A stretch of DNA of 50,810 nt from the NCBI RefSeq assembly GCF_900113175.1, contig NZ_FOOK01000024.1:1-50810 (forward strand), written 5' to 3'. Position 1 is the first letter of the stretch; the number at the start of each line of letters is the position of its first letter. This stretch comes from Planifilum fulgidum. GTDB taxonomy: Bacteria > Bacillota > Bacilli > Thermoactinomycetales > DSM-44946. The position numbers and the translations under genes are program-made. Of this stretch, positions 49,227 to 50,810 are shown one piece after another. The notes under the pieces are model-generated. The model did no database searches, had not been told where the DNA came from, and saw only the letters and a list, made by a program, of their open reading frames with translations.

Positions 49227-49648
49227 TGGACCCTCTCCCCATCCAATCATCTAAGTTTACTTTCGGATAAAGTTGACCAGCTAACGCATTCCACTTGAGT
49301 AAGCCTCAATCTGAAACCCGACAACATATTATTTCAAACAACGATAACTCTCCATCCTTGCCAAATTGAATACCCCACTTAGCCCACTTATTAGGAATTC
49401 ATTCAAGGGTATCTATCCAGACCGTAAGTGATTACTGTAACAATGAAATCAGGGGTGACATCTGCATCACCCCCTTCCTTCGCCAAAACGATTTATCGGC
49501 GATTGTTTCCGTCGTCCCTGCCCGGATAAGAACCCCTTTTGATTGTGGGTATACATCTGCGCCATATCCTTGGGACACAATTTTTTCAGGGTATCGTCTC
49601 CAGAAATTTTGCGCTATCGGAGATCGATGAAAACCATGTTATACCTGC
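49227..49648. other. Gene-free stretch with coding remnants
   Basis: The minus strand has two short coding-like pieces: NKWAKWGIQFGKDGELSLFE (near 49390-49320) and KWNALAGQLYPKVNLDDWMG (near 49290-49230), each closed by stops. They look like remains of toxin or immunity genes. Copy B of the hairpin repeat is at 49451-49480. Confidence 0.35.
49451..49480. repeat. Hairpin repeat, copy B
   Basis: GGGGTGA and TCACCCC form a perfect 7-bp stem around CATCTGCA (49452-49473). The shape and loop match copy C (GGCGAC-GTCTGC-GTCACC). Confidence 0.55.
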
Positions 49649-50053
49649 TCAGTAAAAACCCAAGAAGGTTTCACCCTCATGATAATACTCCACAACGTAT
49701 CTTTCCTTCGGGCAAAAGATCCAAGTATCAAAGCTAACGGATATAACATGATCGATGGCATTAATAACATTTTTTATAGATGTTTTAAGCATTGGATATG
49801 CTGTATTATCCCAGAAAACATAAACCGGCTCATTAACATTCACGTTATTTTTATGTAATTCCTCCAATATATCCTTATCTACTACAATATTCTTTTTCCG
49901 TACCATTTTGCTGAAATCGACTTTTGCCACAGTCGGATGGATAGGAACAATTTCTTCAAATTCCTTTTCAATCTCTTTTGTTTCTTTCTTAGACAAAACA
50001 ACAACCTTACCTTCTTTCTTCAACGCCTCTATACATTCATCCAAAATGTGCAT
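49649..50053 (-). CDS. Hypothetical protein, putative immunity protein
   Basis: 134 residues; GGGAGAAC 7 nt before the ATG. No signal peptide. It starts with a helix and strand (ILDECIEALKKEGKVVVLSK), a basic middle (KVDFSKMVRKKNIVVDKDIL), then VNVNEPVYVFWDNTAYPMLK, and a Trp/Tyr-rich end DTWIFCPKERYVVEYYHEGE. The final strand pair resembles that of CDI/Imm-type immunity proteins. I do not recognise the family. It lies in the immunity-like cluster and is followed by repeat copy B. Confidence 0.55.
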   Translation of the reverse strand: MHILDECIEALKKEGKVVVLSKKETKEIEKEFEEIVPIHPTVAKVDFSKMVRKKNIVVDKDILEELHKNNVNVNEPVYVFWDNTAYPMLKTSIKNVINAIDHVISVSFDTWIFCPKERYVVEYYHEGETFLGFY

Positions 50054-50387
50054 TCTCAGTTCTCCCTTATTAATCTTTCCCTATTTTGCCCTCCCTCCAC
50101 TATAATTTACAACATTGTTCTTTTTCCAGATTCCCAATCCAAGTGCATCTCTTTATTTCCTTCAGCGGACGCTCATTTCCTTGATCGCTCGCTAGCCCTC
50201 AGTGGAAAATTACTTAATAGCTTCCGTCCTCCGTTAAATGGTCTATCTTCTTTTCAAAAAGAAGAGGGGAAGCACAAAGAATATCATCGTCCACAAGCAG
50301 GGTGTAGTTCGTGCATCAGGCGACGTCTGCGTCACCCCTTTTATTTGCCCAGGAATCGAAAACCGTTTTATTGCCCATCAAAGATTA
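50054..50387. other. Gene-free stretch with hairpin repeat copy C
   Basis: Between the two immunity-like genes. Copy C is at 50319-50385, ending 2 nt before the stop of the SMI1-like gene. The remainder shows no supported coding frame. Confidence 0.4.
50319..50385. repeat. Hairpin repeat, copy C
   Basis: GGCGAC and GTCACC (one mismatch) around GTCTGC, then CCCCTTTTATTTG, then AGGAATCGAAAACCGTTTTA and TTGCCCATCAAAGAT, the last part shared with copy A. It sits immediately downstream of the SMI1-like gene. Confidence 0.5.
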
Positions 50388-50810
50388 TTAGATTTCATCC
50401 TCATAATCTTCTAACGCACTCTCTAACTTATCTATCAGAAACAGATAGAAATTATCATAATACCTAAAACTCTCCCCTCCGAAATCCCAATCTATTACGG
50501 GACACTCCCCATTTACCATTTTATTTGTCTCCAAACAATAAACCCATTCATCCGCATTATATATTGCAACCAAGGAATTGGGCATCCCAATTTTTCTGTA
50601 ATCCTTTGTTAATTGAACAACCGGTGGTTCAACACTTTTTGGCCCTATACCTATAATATCGATCCCTGCTATTCCACCATGACCATATTCCCGCAAAAAC
50701 CATTTATAACTTTCCGGTAATGTTACATTAAGCTCTTTTTCCACTTCAACAATTCTGTTATCGTCAACTCCGCCTGTAATAAGACGGTCAGGACCATTAT
50801 TTATTAATTC
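50388..50810 (-). CDS. SMI1/KNR4-family protein, 5' end outside window
   Basis: At least 140 residues; the frame stays open to the window edge. EKELNVTLPESYKWFLREYG is the SMI1/KNR4 signature, followed by GIAGIDIIGIGPKSVEPPVV, LTKDYRKIGMPNSLVAIYNA, EWVYCLETNKMVNGECPVID and a Trp-containing strand. Stand-alone SMI1/KNR4 proteins in bacteria are usually immunity proteins for polymorphic toxins. It is the third immunity-like gene in 3.5 kb here. Confidence 0.85.
   Translation of the reverse strand, partial: ELINNGPDRLITGGVDDNRIVEVEKELNVTLPESYKWFLREYGHGGIAGIDIIGIGPKSVEPPVVQLTKDYRKIGMPNSLVAIYNADEWVYCLETNKMVNGECPVIDWDFGGESFRYYDNFYLFLIDKLESALEDYEDEI

Overview
The window looks like a chromosomal segment of a GC-rich, spore-former-type Bacillota. 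The Shine-Dalgarno sites are strong (AGGAGG-like), the promoters are sigma-A-like, a CcpA-type cre site is present, and the gene content (OpuA-type betaine uptake, YcsG/YcsI, MtlR/MtlA, ba3 oxidase, YqeB-like protein) fits. A Thermoactinomycetaceae-like or related Bacillales host is my inference, not proven. Almost everything is coded on the minus strand. Exceptions are a TetR gene, a decayed DUF418 gene, a YqeB-like gene and one SDR gene.

Layout. 1-247: start of an IS1182-type transposase cut by the window edge. 437-4467: glycine-betaine ABC operon (binding protein, permease, CBS-containing ATPase) ending in an alpha/beta hydrolase. 5269-6393: three tandem paralogous small proteins. 7146-9863: GNAT acetyltransferase, then the ycsI-ycsG pair. 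10343-20855: a polyol locus. It has a solute-binding protein and two permeases without an ATPase, two zinc alcohol/polyol dehydrogenases, a PfkB fructokinase, and an MtlR-type regulator overlapping a mannitol PTS EIICB. Its promoter carries a near-perfect cre site and MtlR-like half-sites, and a candidate RNA pseudoknot with a 47-codon ORF precedes the fructokinase.

21114-28810 is the most striking block: eight genes matching the whole content of the uncharacterised Escherichia coli yhfZ-yhfS/php locus. They are an HTH regulator, PRD protein, DUF2620 protein, membrane transporter, phosphotriesterase-homology protein, fold-I PLP enzyme, fold-III PLP enzyme and a phosphopentomutase-like metalloenzyme, arranged as one operon with its own promoter, operator and terminator. 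29106-32209: a half-length thioredoxin-reductase-like flavoprotein and a three-gene ba3-type oxidase operon. 32493-32894: an orphan Csx20-like CRISPR ancillary protein. 33093-35703: TetR gene with operator, DUF418 pseudogene, YqeB-like gene. 35920-36916: PadR regulator plus DUF1129-type membrane protein.

36973-39456 is a decayed array of toxin-like and immunity-like fragments separated by near-identical terminators. 39453-42820: Yip1-like membrane protein, FAD-binding dehydrogenase, SDR. 44057-44788: an orphan Cas6, with one CRISPR-repeat-like sequence just upstream of it. 45283-47027: a frameshifted small gene, a RibD-like reductase and a NUDIX hydrolase. 47251-50810: an AT-richer second graveyard of immunity-like genes (Imm1-like, frameshifted, unknown, SMI1/KNR4-like) separated by a repeated hairpin element.
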